DNA of 64,000 nt. It comes from Actibacterium ureilyticum. GTDB taxonomy: Bacteria > Pseudomonadota > Alphaproteobacteria > Rhodobacterales > Rhodobacteraceae. This document shows positions 43,175 through 53,032 of the stretch, one piece after another. The stretch is taken from positions 183,098-247,097 of the forward strand of contig NZ_NSBT01000020.1 in the NCBI RefSeq assembly GCF_002285435.1, read 5' to 3'. Made by a program: the position numbers and the translations under genes. The notes under the pieces are model-generated. The model searched no databases. It saw only the letters and a program-made list of their open reading frames with translations, and was not told the origin of the DNA. Every line of letters starts with the position of its first letter. Positions within the stretch are counted from its first letter, which is position 1.

Positions 43175-43872
43175 GGCTGGCGCTCCTCCATCAGCAGGGT
43201 TTCGATGTCCGTCATCAGCAGACGCGGGTCGATGGTGCCCAGCCCATAGACGTTGCGGATCTGGCCAGAACGGTCGACCAGGTACAGGCGCAGCAGGTGG
43301 CTGATCTGGTCCTGATCGGTGCTTCGGTCGATAACCTGGCCATAGCCGTCCAGGATGGGTTGCAGGTCGGCCATGCCGCCGGTCGTCAGCACGTGCCAGC
43401 CGAATTTATCGCGCGCGGCGGTGTCCGACAGGATCGGATAGGCGAAGGCGTGGATCGCCTCGACCGTGTCGCGCTCGGGATCGAAGCTGATCGTCATCAG
43501 CTGCACATCACGGTTCAGCCCGGGCAATTGCGCGCTGGCATCGTGCAGTTCGAACAGGGTCGACATGGCCAGCGGGCAGCCATTCACGTCGCCGCACATC
43601 AGATAGACGAAGCTGACCAGCGTGATCTTGCCCTTTGTCAGATCGGCCAGGGTTTGCGCATGGCCATCGGTATCCAGCACGCGGCCATCCGGCGCGGGCT
43701 TGATGTGGTTCAACCGATAGCTGCCCGGCGCGGGCGGTTCGAACTGAAACTCGGCCCGCGCGGGGATGACAGACGAAAACGGCGCCGGGCGGTCGGGTTT
43801 CAGAAAGCCCCAAGCCAGCCCGCCGGACAGCCCGACCCCCGCCAACAGGGCGATAACAGGCAAGATACGCAT
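43171..43872 (-). CDS. SCO1/SenC-like copper chaperone
   Basis: 233-residue thioredoxin-fold copper chaperone anchored by an N-terminal helix (PVIALLAGVGLSGGLAWGF). The Cu-site His is found in DQISHLLRLYLVD. The cysteine motif differs from the usual CxxxC: here it is MCGDVNGCPL, Cys-x5-Cys. A GGGGGGAAGATC site precedes the ATG. In methanethiol-oxidase operons SCO1-like proteins are thought to deliver copper to the enzyme. Coupled to the MauG gene by ATGA. Confidence 0.88.
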   Translation of the reverse strand: MRILPVIALLAGVGLSGGLAWGFLKPDRPAPFSSVIPARAEFQFEPPAPGSYRLNHIKPAPDGRVLDTDGHAQTLADLTKGKITLVSFVYLMCGDVNGCPLAMSTLFELHDASAQLPGLNRDVQLMTISFDPERDTVEAIHAFAYPILSDTAARDKFGWHVLTTGGMADLQPILDGYGQVIDRSTDQDQISHLLRLYLVDRSGQIRNVYGLGTIDPRLLMTDIETLLMEERQP

Positions 43873-43897
43873 GATCTTCCCCCCATGGTTTTGAAAC

Positions 43898-43926
43898 GCC
43901 CCCGGGCCGTCGCCCGGTCCGGGGGC
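43898..43926 (-). other. Strong hairpin between methanethiol oxidase and SCO1 genes
   Basis: GCCCCCGG (43898-43905) pairs with CCGGGGGC (43919-43926); an inner alternative CCGGGC-CGTC-GCCCGG can also form. On the transcribed minus strand it lies just after the mtoX stop, with no run of U. It may raise mtoX transcript levels relative to the downstream genes. Confidence 0.6.
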
Positions 43927-43936
43927 ATGGGCCCGT

Positions 43937-45247
43937 TCAGGACGTGTAAAGCGCCGCGCTGCCGAAACGCATGATATGCGCGCGGCCCAGGTTCAGCGCA
44001 TAGAAGTCGATGTTGAAATCCTCGACCAGCTCTGTCCCGTCCCAGTTATAGGCGCGCAGATATTGTACATCATCGGCGCCCTTCTTGTCCCAGTTGGCCA
44101 GAAGCGAGCTTGAGAAATAGACCCGCTTGCCGTCCCAGCTTTGGCTGACCATGTTGACCTGTCGGTCGATGACCTTCTCATAGATCTGGTGCGGATTGTG
44201 CGGGTCCGAGATATCGAAAAGCCGCGTCTTGCCATCCATGAACGAGTTGATCCAAAGCGTCTGGTCATCGGCAGCGATGGAGATATCGACCGGCAGCGGG
44301 ATCGACGCCGGATCGCCGATATCGGCCACCGCCTTGGCCTGCCATTCGCCGTCCTCATCCTCGTAGATCAGCCAAAGCTGCGAGGTCAGCGCGGTGGTGG
44401 TATAGGCCCAGTTGGCATTCGGCCCCCAGGGGAAGCGGATTTCCAGCGGCGCGCCCGGCACGTTGAACACCTTTTTCGGCTGGCGCGTGTGCAGGTCCCA
44501 TTGCACCACCGTGTTGCCGAAGCGTTTCATCGCCTCGGTATCCTGCAGCATCTGGCCGAAATCCATCATGTAATTCGACCAGCCCGTGAAGGACGAGGTC
44601 AGCATCACATTCTTGCGGATCAGCGCCCGGATGTCATAGCCATAGCCATCGGCCACCGCGTCACCGATGGCGGCCGCGCCCTGCATGTCGTCCTGCGTGG
44701 GCATCCAATAGGTCGCGACGTAATCGCCGGAATCGTTGTATTCCACCAGCGCCGTGCGCCCGCCATGATCGGCATCGTTCGACAGTCCGCTGATCATCAT
44801 GCTGCCGGGCAGCGCGAAGAATGTATGCGGGCCGACGACACCGCCGGAATCCTTGACGAAGGTGTCGATGGTCTTGTGCAGGGTGGGGTTGGCCGGATCG
44901 CTGTGCACGTCGAAGATGAAGATGCGGTTGGTATCCAGGCCCCCGGTCCAGAAATAGCGCCGGTCCGCGGAAAAGCCGCCGTGATGCGCCTCGTTCCGGC
45001 CACCGACCGACAGTGAGTTTATGACTTGCCCGCGCGTGTCCGATCCCGGGCGCAGGTCGATCGTGACCAGCTTGTCCTGTTCATCGCCCATGCCCTCGAC
45101 GCCCAGCGTCCAGACATAGACGAACTCCTCCTGCCCGGTAATCTTGGGCATATAGGGCGATTGGCATGTCTCGTCCGCGAATGCCTTGAACGGTCCTCCT
45201 ACCGCCAGGGCCGCCGCAGTCAGCGTGCCGAATTCTCGTCTGTTCAT
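43937..45247 (-). CDS. mtoX: Methanethiol oxidase (SBP56 family), Tat-exported
   Basis: 436-residue periplasmic enzyme of the selenium-binding protein 56 family; bacterial members oxidise methanethiol to formaldehyde, H2S and H2O2 using copper. The N-terminus MNRREFGTLTAAALAVGG is a Tat-type signal, and the mature start DETCQSPYMPKITGQEEFVYVWTLG (quoted in part) matches the family. Beta-propeller repeats follow, with His-rich stretches RNEAHHGG, VGPHTF and others as probable metal ligands. Downstream SCO1-like and MauG-like genes make the operon diagnostic. Upstream is an IclR regulator only 23 bp away. AGGGAGG lies eight bases ahead of the ATG. Confidence 0.9.
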   Translation of the reverse strand: MNRREFGTLTAAALAVGGPFKAFADETCQSPYMPKITGQEEFVYVWTLGVEGMGDEQDKLVTIDLRPGSDTRGQVINSLSVGGRNEAHHGGFSADRRYFWTGGLDTNRIFIFDVHSDPANPTLHKTIDTFVKDSGGVVGPHTFFALPGSMMISGLSNDADHGGRTALVEYNDSGDYVATYWMPTQDDMQGAAAIGDAVADGYGYDIRALIRKNVMLTSSFTGWSNYMMDFGQMLQDTEAMKRFGNTVVQWDLHTRQPKKVFNVPGAPLEIRFPWGPNANWAYTTTALTSQLWLIYEDEDGEWQAKAVADIGDPASIPLPVDISIAADDQTLWINSFMDGKTRLFDISDPHNPHQIYEKVIDRQVNMVSQSWDGKRVYFSSSLLANWDKKGADDVQYLRAYNWDGTELVEDFNIDFYALNLGRAHIMRFGSAALYTS

Positions 45248-45270
45248 ATCAATTCCTCCCTAGAATGAAT

Positions 45271-46083
45271 TCAGTGTGTTGGTGGCCTTCCTTCCCTGGC
45301 CGATGCCAGTGTCTGTGCATGGGTCTTTTCGGCGTCGACCGCCGTGCAATGCTGGATTGCGGCTGCGGCGCGGATGGCCTGTTCGGTCAGGACCGGCAGG
45401 ATGCGGCCCTGGATCGCGGGCTTGATCCGGTTCGACGGGCCGACCACCCCGATGCTGAAAACCGCGCCCAGCCGGTCGATATTCACCGGCACCGCCACGC
45501 TGGTCACGCCCTCGTCGATCTCGCCCTCGCAGGTGGCATAGCCATAGCGTTGCACCTGGCTCAGCTCCTTGCGGATCAGGTCGGGGTCGATGATCGTCCG
45601 GTCGGTGAACCGCATCGGGCTGGCATCCAGCAGCTCTTCGCGCAGCTCGGGCGCGATGAAGGCCGCGATTGCCTTGGCCGAGGAGCAGGCATGCGCCGGG
45701 CGCGGCCCCAGCCCCGGATAGATATAGGGGACCGACGGATCGCTGGGGATTTCGGTATCGATCAGGTCCACGCGCCCGCCCCGGAACCGCGCCAGAAAGG
45801 CGGTTTCGCCCAGATCGCTGACCAGCCGGCGCATGATCCCCGCAACCGCCGCGATGACATGCGAATCCGCCTTGCCCGTCAGCGCGATCTTCACGAAGCG
45901 CATCCCAAGGATATAGCGCTTGCCGCCATCGACATCCTCGATGAACCCGCAATCCAGCAGCGATGTCAGGTTTCGATAGACGGTCGATGTAGGCAGGTTC
46001 GTCAGCTGCGCCAGCTCGTTCGCGCCCACGGGCCGGGCGGCCCCGGCGATGGCTTCGAGCAACTGGATCAGACGTTCCTGCAT
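45271..46083 (-). CDS. IclR-family regulator of the methanethiol oxidase operon
   Basis: 270-residue regulator with winged HTH at the N-terminus (QLTNLPTSTVYRNLTSLLDCGFI in part) and an IclR effector domain with PRPAHACSSAKAIAAF. First gene of the minus-strand operon, 23 bp before mtoX, so it is probably both autoregulated and co-transcribed. A 37-bp palindrome just upstream of its start is the likely operator. Confidence 0.92.
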   Translation of the reverse strand: MQERLIQLLEAIAGAARPVGANELAQLTNLPTSTVYRNLTSLLDCGFIEDVDGGKRYILGMRFVKIALTGKADSHVIAAVAGIMRRLVSDLGETAFLARFRGGRVDLIDTEIPSDPSVPYIYPGLGPRPAHACSSAKAIAAFIAPELREELLDASPMRFTDRTIIDPDLIRKELSQVQRYGYATCEGEIDEGVTSVAVPVNIDRLGAVFSIGVVGPSNRIKPAIQGRILPVLTEQAIRAAAAIQHCTAVDAEKTHAQTLASAREGRPPTH

Positions 46084-46088
46084 TGGCT

Positions 46089-46125
46089 TTCTCGAAATAC
46101 GGAATATTTGACCGTAATCCGAGAA
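46089..46125. promoter_or_regulatory. 37-bp double palindrome upstream of iclR-mtoX
   Basis: Symmetrical element: TTCTCG, 3 bp, TACGG, 9 bp, CCGTA, 3 bp, CGAGAA, centred at 46107. Both the inner 5-bp and outer 6-bp arms match exactly. It lies 5 bp upstream of the iclR start, in position to overlap the promoter or block translation. Best candidate operator in the window. Confidence 0.7.
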
Positions 46126-46347
46126 TCACTTTTCACGCAACACTTAAAATCTGGTCGTATTGCCCAGAAAGCGCGCATTCGTGGCATTGCACCGGCCCCC
46201 GGGATCCGGGCGCGGCTGTGGCGACAAGCGCCCCGGTGTCCTTTCCCCGTCGCACGGGACTTTCGAATGCCTTGCAAGCCGATTGCAGCAATGTTCCTGT
46301 CCGATATGCAGCGCGCGGCACGCGGATAGATTGGCAGGAGGATGTGA

Positions 46348-47979
46348 ATGGCGCCCAAAGGTCGGAAGATTGCGATTGTCGGATGCGGGCCGCGTGGTCT
46401 GGGTGCGCTCGAAGCCTTGGCGCGCCATATGGACGGCGCGGATGTCGCGGTCGATGTCACGGTGTTCGACCCCTGGGCCTGGCCCGCGGCCGGTCCGAAT
46501 TTCAGCCCTGACGAGCCGCCCGAATGCCTGTTGAACCTGCCGCTGCGCAGCATCGACCTGCCCGCATCACCGGTTCCCGGTTTTGTGGATTTCGGCGCCT
46601 GGGCACAGGCGGATTACCCGGATGCCGAGGCGTTTCCGCCCCGGGCGCGGCTGGGCGCCTATCTGCATGCCCGGCTGGAAGCCTTGCTGGACAACCTGCC
46701 GCAGGGGCTGAGCGTCACGTTGCATCCGCTGCGGATCACGCAGGCGCAGCAGGTGGACGGCGCATGGCGGCTGCGGGCGGATCAGGCCGCGTTCGGGCCG
46801 TTCGACGATGTGTTGCTGTCGCTGGGCCAGCCGCAGACCGAAAACGATCCGCAGATGCAGAAATGGCAGGCGCACGCCAACGCGCAGGGTCTGGACCTGA
46901 TGCCGGCCTATCCCGGCAAGGCACTGGTTGACCGGGCCGGGCGCTGGGCCGGTCAGGTTGTCGCCGTGCGGGGGCTGGGCCTGTCGACGCTGGATGTCGT
47001 GCGGATGCTGACCATCGGTTTGGGCGGGCGGTTCGACGGCACCAGCTATGTGCCATCGGGCCGCGAGCCGGGGTTGATCGCGCCGTTTTCGCTGGACGGT
47101 CACGCCCCCGCGCCGAAACCCGCCAATGCCCGGATCGATGCGCTGTTCGACCCGACCGAGGCGGAAACCGCCGCCTTCCGCGCCGCCCTGCAGGACGCGC
47201 TGTCAGCCGACGCAGAAACCGCCTTGCGGATCGTGGCCGATGCGCTTGTGGCGCCAACCCTGCGGGTCCTGGGCGCGACGGGCGGCACGGCGGATCAGGC
47301 CGTGGTCGCGGGGTGGCTGGCCACCGAACGCAGCGATCACGGCAGCCAGGAAACCCGCGAGACCGTCGATGCGATCAAGGGCAACCTGGCCGAGGCCGAG
47401 GGGCAGACGCCGCCATCGGCGGGCTATGTCATCGGGCAGCTTTGGCGGAAATGGCAGCCCACCTTGCGCGCGGTTTTCGACAGCCACGCCCCCGGCGCGG
47501 AAACCGCTGGCGCGCTTGCGACGTTCGACGAGGGGCTGAAACGCTATTCCTATGGCGCGCCGGTCGGGTCGCTGCGGCATCTGCTGGCGGTGATCGATGC
47601 CGGGCTGGTCTATCCCTGTGCGACGGACGACCCCGATATCACATTGTCCGACAGCGGTTGGCACCTGCAATCGGGCGCGCGGGGGATCGAGGCGTCGGTG
47701 ATGGTCGACAGCGTGCTGCCGCCGCCGGTTCTGGACGTGATCGAAGAGCCGCTTGTCGCCAAGCTGGTCGAAGAGGGGCTGCTGACGATGATGGGCGACG
47801 GGCTTGGCGCGCGCTGCGCACCGGATGGCGCGGCCATCGACCGGGCGGGCGGGCGCGTCGACGGGCTGTGGATCGCGGGCCGGCTGACCAGCGGCAGCGC
47901 CATTTCCAGCGACTCGATCCACGATTGTTTCGGCATCCCGACACGGCACTGGGCGCGGGCGGTCCTGCGCCGGGGCTAG
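46348..47979 (+). CDS. FAD/NAD(P)-binding protein, function unknown
   Basis: 543-residue cytoplasmic protein of the FAD-NAD(P)-binding (HI0933-like) group. The first dinucleotide loop is IAIVGCGPRGLGALEAL, and a second nucleotide region is VVAVRGLGLSTLDVVRML. PPECLLNLPLRSIDLP is the usual motif of this family. AGGAGG stands seven bases upstream of the start. Divergent from the iclR gene, 264 bp apart, and convergent with the next LysR gene. Substrate is not known; siderophore or amino-acid hydroxylase-like activities occur in relatives. Confidence 0.82.
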   Translation: MAPKGRKIAIVGCGPRGLGALEALARHMDGADVAVDVTVFDPWAWPAAGPNFSPDEPPECLLNLPLRSIDLPASPVPGFVDFGAWAQADYPDAEAFPPRARLGAYLHARLEALLDNLPQGLSVTLHPLRITQAQQVDGAWRLRADQAAFGPFDDVLLSLGQPQTENDPQMQKWQAHANAQGLDLMPAYPGKALVDRAGRWAGQVVAVRGLGLSTLDVVRMLTIGLGGRFDGTSYVPSGREPGLIAPFSLDGHAPAPKPANARIDALFDPTEAETAAFRAALQDALSADAETALRIVADALVAPTLRVLGATGGTADQAVVAGWLATERSDHGSQETRETVDAIKGNLAEAEGQTPPSAGYVIGQLWRKWQPTLRAVFDSHAPGAETAGALATFDEGLKRYSYGAPVGSLRHLLAVIDAGLVYPCATDDPDITLSDSGWHLQSGARGIEASVMVDSVLPPPVLDVIEEPLVAKLVEEGLLTMMGDGLGARCAPDGAAIDRAGGRVDGLWIAGRLTSGSAISSDSIHDCFGIPTRHWARAVLRRG

Positions 47980-47997
47980 GCGCGCGCGCCGGTCCGC

Positions 47998-48822
47998 TCA
48001 GCCCGCAGCGGTTGCCGCAAGCAGGACCTGTGCGATGCGGTCGATCACCTTGCGCACCGACGGCAGATAACGGTCCTCGTGATGGGTGACGAGCCATTGG
48101 TCGTGCTCAAGCTCGGCGATCGGCGGCGAACATTGCGTCAGCGCCGCGTAACGGGTGCCGATGAACATGGGCAGGACCACGCGGGCCTGCCCGGCCAGCG
48201 CCAGATCAAGCGCGGTGCGCGGGCTTGTCACCTCGATCCGGTCGTCCGGGCCCATGGTCGCTGCCACCCATTGCGCGGATGGGGTCGTGCCCAGAACCCG
48301 CGCCCAGGGCGCATGGGGATCGGCCCCGGCATAGACCGCAAAGCGCACCCGGCCCAACCGGCGTCCGGCCAGACCGACCCCTTGCGGGCGCTGGTTGCGG
48401 ATGCCGATCACCGCCGCGCGGCGGCCGATATCGACAACCTGGTCCGCCGCGATGAACCGCAGGCGCACCCGGTCCTGACCGACGATCTGCGGCAATGCGC
48501 CCGCCAACAGACAGGTCACCCATGTCCCGGCCGAGATCTTGACGACCGGAACCGCCTGGGCCGCCGCCGACAGCAAGGGACGGATGCGCAGTTCCAGCGC
48601 CTCGGCGGTCGCCAGAAGCCGCTCGCCATCCTCGGTCAGCGCGTAGCCGCGCGGCAGGCGTTGGAACAGCTCGCAGCCCAGCCGCTGTTCCAGCGTCACC
48701 ATCCGCCGCCCCAATGTCGGTGCGCTTTTGCCGGTGGACGCCGCCGCAGCCGCCAGCCCGCCCTGTCGCGCAACGGCCAGAAACAGACGCAAGTCGTCCC
48801 AGTCGAATTTCGTTTCATCCAT
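47998..48822 (-). CDS. LysR-type regulator
   Basis: 274-residue LysR-type regulator with HTH in GGLAAAAASTGKSAPTLGRRM (residues about 18-38) and the usual dimerising linker helix. It is divergent to the aldo/keto reductase gene. A set of four half-sites (48811-48870) overlaps its own start codon. It likely controls the reductase and itself. Confidence 0.9.
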   Translation of the reverse strand: MDETKFDWDDLRLFLAVARQGGLAAAAASTGKSAPTLGRRMVTLEQRLGCELFQRLPRGYALTEDGERLLATAEALELRIRPLLSAAAQAVPVVKISAGTWVTCLLAGALPQIVGQDRVRLRFIAADQVVDIGRRAAVIGIRNQRPQGVGLAGRRLGRVRFAVYAGADPHAPWARVLGTTPSAQWVAATMGPDDRIEVTSPRTALDLALAGQARVVLPMFIGTRYAALTQCSPPIAELEHDQWLVTHHEDRYLPSVRKVIDRIAQVLLAATAAG

Positions 48823-48870
48823 GAAACGAGCATTGCAAAGCGTTTCATGGATGTGAAGCCGCTTTCATGG
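48811..48870. promoter_or_regulatory. Repeated CGTTTCAT half-sites (LysR operator candidate)
   Basis: CGTTTCAT (48811-48818), its inverse ATGAAACG (48821-48828), CGTTTCATGG (48841-48850) and the near copy GCTTTCATGG (48861-48870). CCATGAAACG at 48819-48828 is an exact inverse of 48841-48850. The group spans the LysR start codon and the short divergent spacer to the reductase gene. Confidence 0.65.
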
Positions 48871-48904
48871 CCTTCTGTCGCCTGGGTTGCAAAAGGAGCG
48901 GCGC

Positions 48905-50353
48905 ATGCGTTTTCTGGATACCGATATTCCCCCCTTGGGCATGGGCTGCTGGCCCATCGGCGGGCCGATGTTCGCGGGGGATCAGCCCTTGGGCTACGCC
49001 AATTCCGACGATGCGGAATCGATCCGCACCATTCACGCGGCGCTGGGCGGTGGCATCCGGCTTTTTGATACGGCGGCGGCCTATGGCGCGGGCCATGCCG
49101 AACGGCTGTTGGCCACCGCGCTGAAGGGACGTCCAGACGCGCTGGTCGTGACCAAGATCGGGATCGCCTTTGACGAGGGGACCAAACAGCTGACCGGGGA
49201 CCAGACCGCGCCGGAAAGCGTTTTGCCCGCGATTGACGGCTGTCTGGCGCGGCTGGGGCGCAACCGGATCGATCTGTTGCTGTTGCACCAGAACGGCCTG
49301 CCCGTGCCGCAGGCCGAGGCGGTTTTCGACCAGATGGACCGGGCCGTTCAGGCGGGCAAGATCCGCGCCTATGGCTGGAGCACGGATTTCGCCGACAGTG
49401 TCGTCGCCGTTGCCCAACGCGCGGATTTCGTGGGGGTCGAGCATGCGATGAACGTGCTGGTCGACCCGCCGCGCATCCAGCGGGTCACGCGCGATCATGG
49501 GTTGACCGGGTTGATCCGGTCGCCCTTGGCGATGGGGTTGCTGACCGGAAGCTATGGGCCCGGTGCGGTCCTGCCATCCGATGATATCCGGGCCACGTCC
49601 AACCCCAAATCGGACTATTTCGTTAATGCCTCGCCAAACCCCGCGCTGCTGGCGCAGCTCGATGCGGTTCGGGATCTGCTGAGCACGGGCGGCAGGACGC
49701 TGGCCCAAGGCGCGCTTGGCTGGCTTTGGGCGAAGGGCGGCCATCTGGTTCCGGTGCCCGGCGCGCGCACGGTTTCCCAGATCGAGGGGCTGGCGCGGGC
49801 GCTGGAATTCGGCGCGCTGCCGCAGCCCGTCATGGCCCGGATCGATGCGTTGATCGACCGCGAACCGGCGGATACGCCGGACCGGGCGCGCCCGGCAGCG
49901 ATTTATGGGCCTCAGGCCGATTTGCGGCGGAAGAGCCGCGTCACGATCACGAAGAACAGCGGTACGAAGATCACACCCAGCACGGTGGCGGCAATCGTGC
50001 CGCCCAGCACGCCCGAGCCGATGGCGTTGCGCCCGCCCGAACCTGCGCCGTGGCTCAGCACCAGCGGCAGAACCCCCAGCGAGAACGCCATCGACGTCAT
50101 GATGATGGGCCGGAAGCGCTGGCGGGCGGCATCCACCACCGCGTCGATCACGCGCTCGCCCTGTTCGTGTCGGTCGCGGGCGAATTCGACGATCAGGATC
50201 GCGTTCTTGCCGGTCAGACCGATGACTGTCAGCAGCCCGACTTGGAAGAACACGCCGTTTTCGAACCCGCCCAGCCAGGCGCCGACCAGCGCGCCCAGCA
50301 CGCCGATGGGCATGGCCAGCATCACCGCGAACGGGATCGACCAGCTTTCGTAA
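48905..50353 (+). CDS. Aldo/keto reductase with antisense C-terminal read-through
   Basis: The N-terminal about 330 residues form an aldo/keto reductase barrel with the four catalytic residues: [12 protein letters not shown] (Asp, Tyr), VVTKIGI (Lys) and LLLLHQNG (His). NADPH-dependent reduction of an aldehyde or ketone is expected. The frame does not stop where the family normally ends (about base 49900, after [17 protein letters not shown]) but runs on for about 150 codons opposite the RND pump gene. The tail is not a domain, so either a stop was lost by mutation or assembly error. ATG 48905 with GGAG is used. Divergent LysR regulates it. Confidence 0.75.
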   Translation: MRFLDTDIPPLGMGCWPIGGPMFAGDQPLGYANSDDAESIRTIHAALGGGIRLFDTAAAYGAGHAERLLATALKGRPDALVVTKIGIAFDEGTKQLTGDQTAPESVLPAIDGCLARLGRNRIDLLLLHQNGLPVPQAEAVFDQMDRAVQAGKIRAYGWSTDFADSVVAVAQRADFVGVEHAMNVLVDPPRIQRVTRDHGLTGLIRSPLAMGLLTGSYGPGAVLPSDDIRATSNPKSDYFVNASPNPALLAQLDAVRDLLSTGGRTLAQGALGWLWAKGGHLVPVPGARTVSQIEGLARALEFGALPQPVMARIDALIDREPADTPDRARPAAIYGPQADLRRKSRVTITKNSGTKITPSTVAAIVPPSTPEPMALRPPEPAPWLSTSGRTPSENAIDVMMMGRKRWRAASTTASITRSPCSCRSRANSTIRIAFLPVRPMTVSSPTWKNTPFSNPPSQAPTSAPSTPMGMASITANGIDQLS

Positions 50354-53010
50354 AGCGCGGCCAGCGACAGGAACACCGCCGCCAGCGACAGCGCGTAAAG
50401 CAGCGGCGCCTGATTGCCGGATTGGCGTTCCTCGAGCGACAGGCCGGTCCAGGCGATGTCGAAACGACCGTCCAGCTGCGCGACCAGCCGTTCCATCTCG
50501 GCCATGGCGTCGCCGGTGGAATAGCCCGGCTGCGGGCTGCCCTGGATCTGCATCGACGGCACGCCGTTATAGCGGTAAAGCCCCTGCGGCCCGTATTCCC
50601 AGACCCCTTCGGCAAAGTTCGAGAACGGCACAAGCCCACCGCTGGCATTGCGTACGCGCCATTTGTCGATATCCGATGGGGTGGCGCGGGCGTCGGCCTC
50701 GCCCTGGACATAGACGCGCTTGATCCGGCCCTGGTCGATGAAATCGTTCACATAGGCACCGGCCCAGGCGATGGTCAGCAGATTGCCCACATCGGTGGGG
50801 GTGACCCCCATCGCGCCGGCCTTGCGCCAGTCGATCTGCAGGTTGAACTGCGCGGCGTCGGACAGGCCGCTGGGCCGGACCGAGGTCACCACCGGGCTTT
50901 GCGCGGCCATGCCCAGAAGCTGGTTGCGTGCCGCGACCAGTTCCGCGTTCGTTTGTCCGCCGCGTGCCTGCAGATAGAAATCAAAGCCCGAGACGTTGCC
51001 CAGTTCGATCACCGAAGGCGGCACGATGGGGAAGACCATCGCATCGCGGATCTGGCTGAACGCGCCAAAGGCCCGCCCGGCCACGGCCTGAACGCTTTGT
51101 GCAGCATCGGGGCGTTCGTCCCAATCCTTGAGCTGGACAAACCCCATGCCGACATTCTGGCCCTGGCCGATAAAGCTGAACCCGACGACGCCGAACAGCG
51201 AATCCACGGCCTCGGTCTCTTGGGTCAGGAAGTAGTTCTCGACCTGCTTCACCACCTCGAGCGTGCGTTCCTCGGTCGCGCCGGTGGGGGCCTGGATCAG
51301 GGTAAACAGGATGCCCTGATCCTCGTCCGGCAAAAAGCCGGTGGGGGTGCGCATGAACAGCGCGGCCATCACACCGATGATCGCCAGATAGATGATGCCG
51401 ACGCGGAAGGGGCGTTTGACGGTCCAGCCGACGGTGTTGGTATAGCCGTTCGACAATGCGCCGAACCCCTTGTTGAACCAGCCGAACAGGCCGCCGCGCG
51501 TGCCATGATGCGACTGTTTCAGCAACGAGGCGCACAGGGCCGGCGTCAGCGTAAGCGCAACCACCACCGACAGCGCCATGGCCGAAACGATGGTTATGGC
51601 GAATTGCTGATAGATCACGCCGGTCGAGCCGGGAAAGAACGCCATCGGGACGAACACCGCCGACAGAACGATGGCGATGCCGATCAGCGCGCCGGTGATC
51701 TGGCCCATGGATTTGCGCGTGGCCTCGCGCGGGGAAAGCCCCTCGTCCTGCATGATGCGTTCGACGTTTTCCACCACGACGATGGCGTCATCCACCAATA
51801 GGCCGATGGCCAGAACCATGGCCAGCATGGTCAGCGTGTTGATGGAAAACCCGGCCACCGCCAGAATGCCGAATGTCCCCAACAGAACCACCGGAACGGC
51901 CAGGGTCGGGATCAGGGTGGCGCGGAAATTCTGCAGGAACAGGAACATCACCAGGAAGACCAGGACGATGGCCTCGAACAGGGTTTTGACGACTTCCTTG
52001 ATCGAGATCTTGACGAAAGGCGTGGTGTCATAGGCGGTGACGTAATCCACGCCCTCGGGGAAGAAGGCGGCGAATTCTTCCATTCGCGCCTTGACCGCTG
52101 CGGCGGTGTCCAGCGCGTTGGCGCCGGGGGCCAGGCTAATCGCCATCCCCGAGGCCGGGTTCTGGTTGAACCGCGCCAGCGTCGCATAGCTTTCGGCGCC
52201 GATCTCGACCCGGGCGACATCGTTCAACAGCACCAGCCCGCCATCGGTTTCGGCGCGCAGGACGATCTGGCGGAAGTCATTGGGCGTCCGCAGCAGCGAT
52301 TGCGCGCGGATCGTCGCGTTCAGCTGTTGCCCGTCGATCGAGGGCTGCGCGCCAAACGAACCGGCGGAAATCTGTGCGTTCTGGGCCGATACGGCGGACA
52401 CCACATCCGACGGGGTCAGTTCGAACGCCGCCAGTTTCGACGGGTCCAGCCAGATGCGCATCGCGTATTGCCCGCCGAACACCCGCACCGAACCCACGCC
52501 GTCGATCCGGCTGAGTTCGTCCACCAGGTTGGTGACCATGTAGTCGGCCAGATCGACCTGTTCCAGCTTGCCGTTTTCCGAGATCAGGCCGATCACCATC
52601 AGGAACCCGGCAGAGGATTTCTGGACCTGCACCCCCTGGCGCTGGACCGCTTCGGGCAACAGGGGCGTGGCGCGGGACAGCTTGTTCTGGACCTGCACCT
52701 GCGCGATGTCGATATCGGTCCCGGTTTCGAAGGTCAGCGTGACCGTCGCCGATCCCGACGCGGTCGAGCTGGACGAGAAATAGCGCAGCCCGTCCAGCCC
52801 GGTCATCTGCTGTTCGATGACCTGCGTGACGGTGTTGGCCACGGTATCGGCCGACGCGCCGGGATAGGTCGTCTGCACGACCACCGACGGCGGCGCGATC
52901 TGTGGATATTGGGCGATGGGCAGGATCAGGATCGCCAGCGCCCCGATGCCCATGATGACGATCGAGATGACCCAGGCAAAGATCGGGCGGTCAATAAAGA
53001 AACGGGCCAT
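49912..53010 (-). CDS. RND multidrug efflux pump (AcrB/MexB-like)
   Basis: 1,032-residue hydrophobe/amphiphile efflux RND transporter. Twelve transmembrane helices and two periplasmic loops are apparent. The proton-relay aspartates are in [21 protein letters not shown] (helix 4). The membrane-fusion partner gene lies upstream with a 22-bp gap; no outer-membrane channel gene is in the window. The 3' end is covered by the antisense extension of the aldo/keto reductase. Confidence 0.95.
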   Translation of the reverse strand: MARFFIDRPIFAWVISIVIMGIGALAILILPIAQYPQIAPPSVVVQTTYPGASADTVANTVTQVIEQQMTGLDGLRYFSSSSTASGSATVTLTFETGTDIDIAQVQVQNKLSRATPLLPEAVQRQGVQVQKSSAGFLMVIGLISENGKLEQVDLADYMVTNLVDELSRIDGVGSVRVFGGQYAMRIWLDPSKLAAFELTPSDVVSAVSAQNAQISAGSFGAQPSIDGQQLNATIRAQSLLRTPNDFRQIVLRAETDGGLVLLNDVARVEIGAESYATLARFNQNPASGMAISLAPGANALDTAAAVKARMEEFAAFFPEGVDYVTAYDTTPFVKISIKEVVKTLFEAIVLVFLVMFLFLQNFRATLIPTLAVPVVLLGTFGILAVAGFSINTLTMLAMVLAIGLLVDDAIVVVENVERIMQDEGLSPREATRKSMGQITGALIGIAIVLSAVFVPMAFFPGSTGVIYQQFAITIVSAMALSVVVALTLTPALCASLLKQSHHGTRGGLFGWFNKGFGALSNGYTNTVGWTVKRPFRVGIIYLAIIGVMAALFMRTPTGFLPDEDQGILFTLIQAPTGATEERTLEVVKQVENYFLTQETEAVDSLFGVVGFSFIGQGQNVGMGFVQLKDWDERPDAAQSVQAVAGRAFGAFSQIRDAMVFPIVPPSVIELGNVSGFDFYLQARGGQTNAELVAARNQLLGMAAQSPVVTSVRPSGLSDAAQFNLQIDWRKAGAMGVTPTDVGNLLTIAWAGAYVNDFIDQGRIKRVYVQGEADARATPSDIDKWRVRNASGGLVPFSNFAEGVWEYGPQGLYRYNGVPSMQIQGSPQPGYSTGDAMAEMERLVAQLDGRFDIAWTGLSLEERQSGNQAPLLYALSLAAVFLSLAALYESWSIPFAVMLAMPIGVLGALVGAWLGGFENGVFFQVGLLTVIGLTGKNAILIVEFARDRHEQGERVIDAVVDAARQRFRPIIMTSMAFSLGVLPLVLSHGAGSGGRNAIGSGVLGGTIAATVLGVIFVPLFFVIVTRLFRRKSA

Positions 53011-53032
53011 TATCGGCTCCTTGTCGGTGGGG

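Noticed and set aside
49726..51801. 691-codon plus-strand frame over the RND pump
   Set aside because: His/Gln/Arg-rich; antisense to AcrB-like coding sequence with strong motifs.
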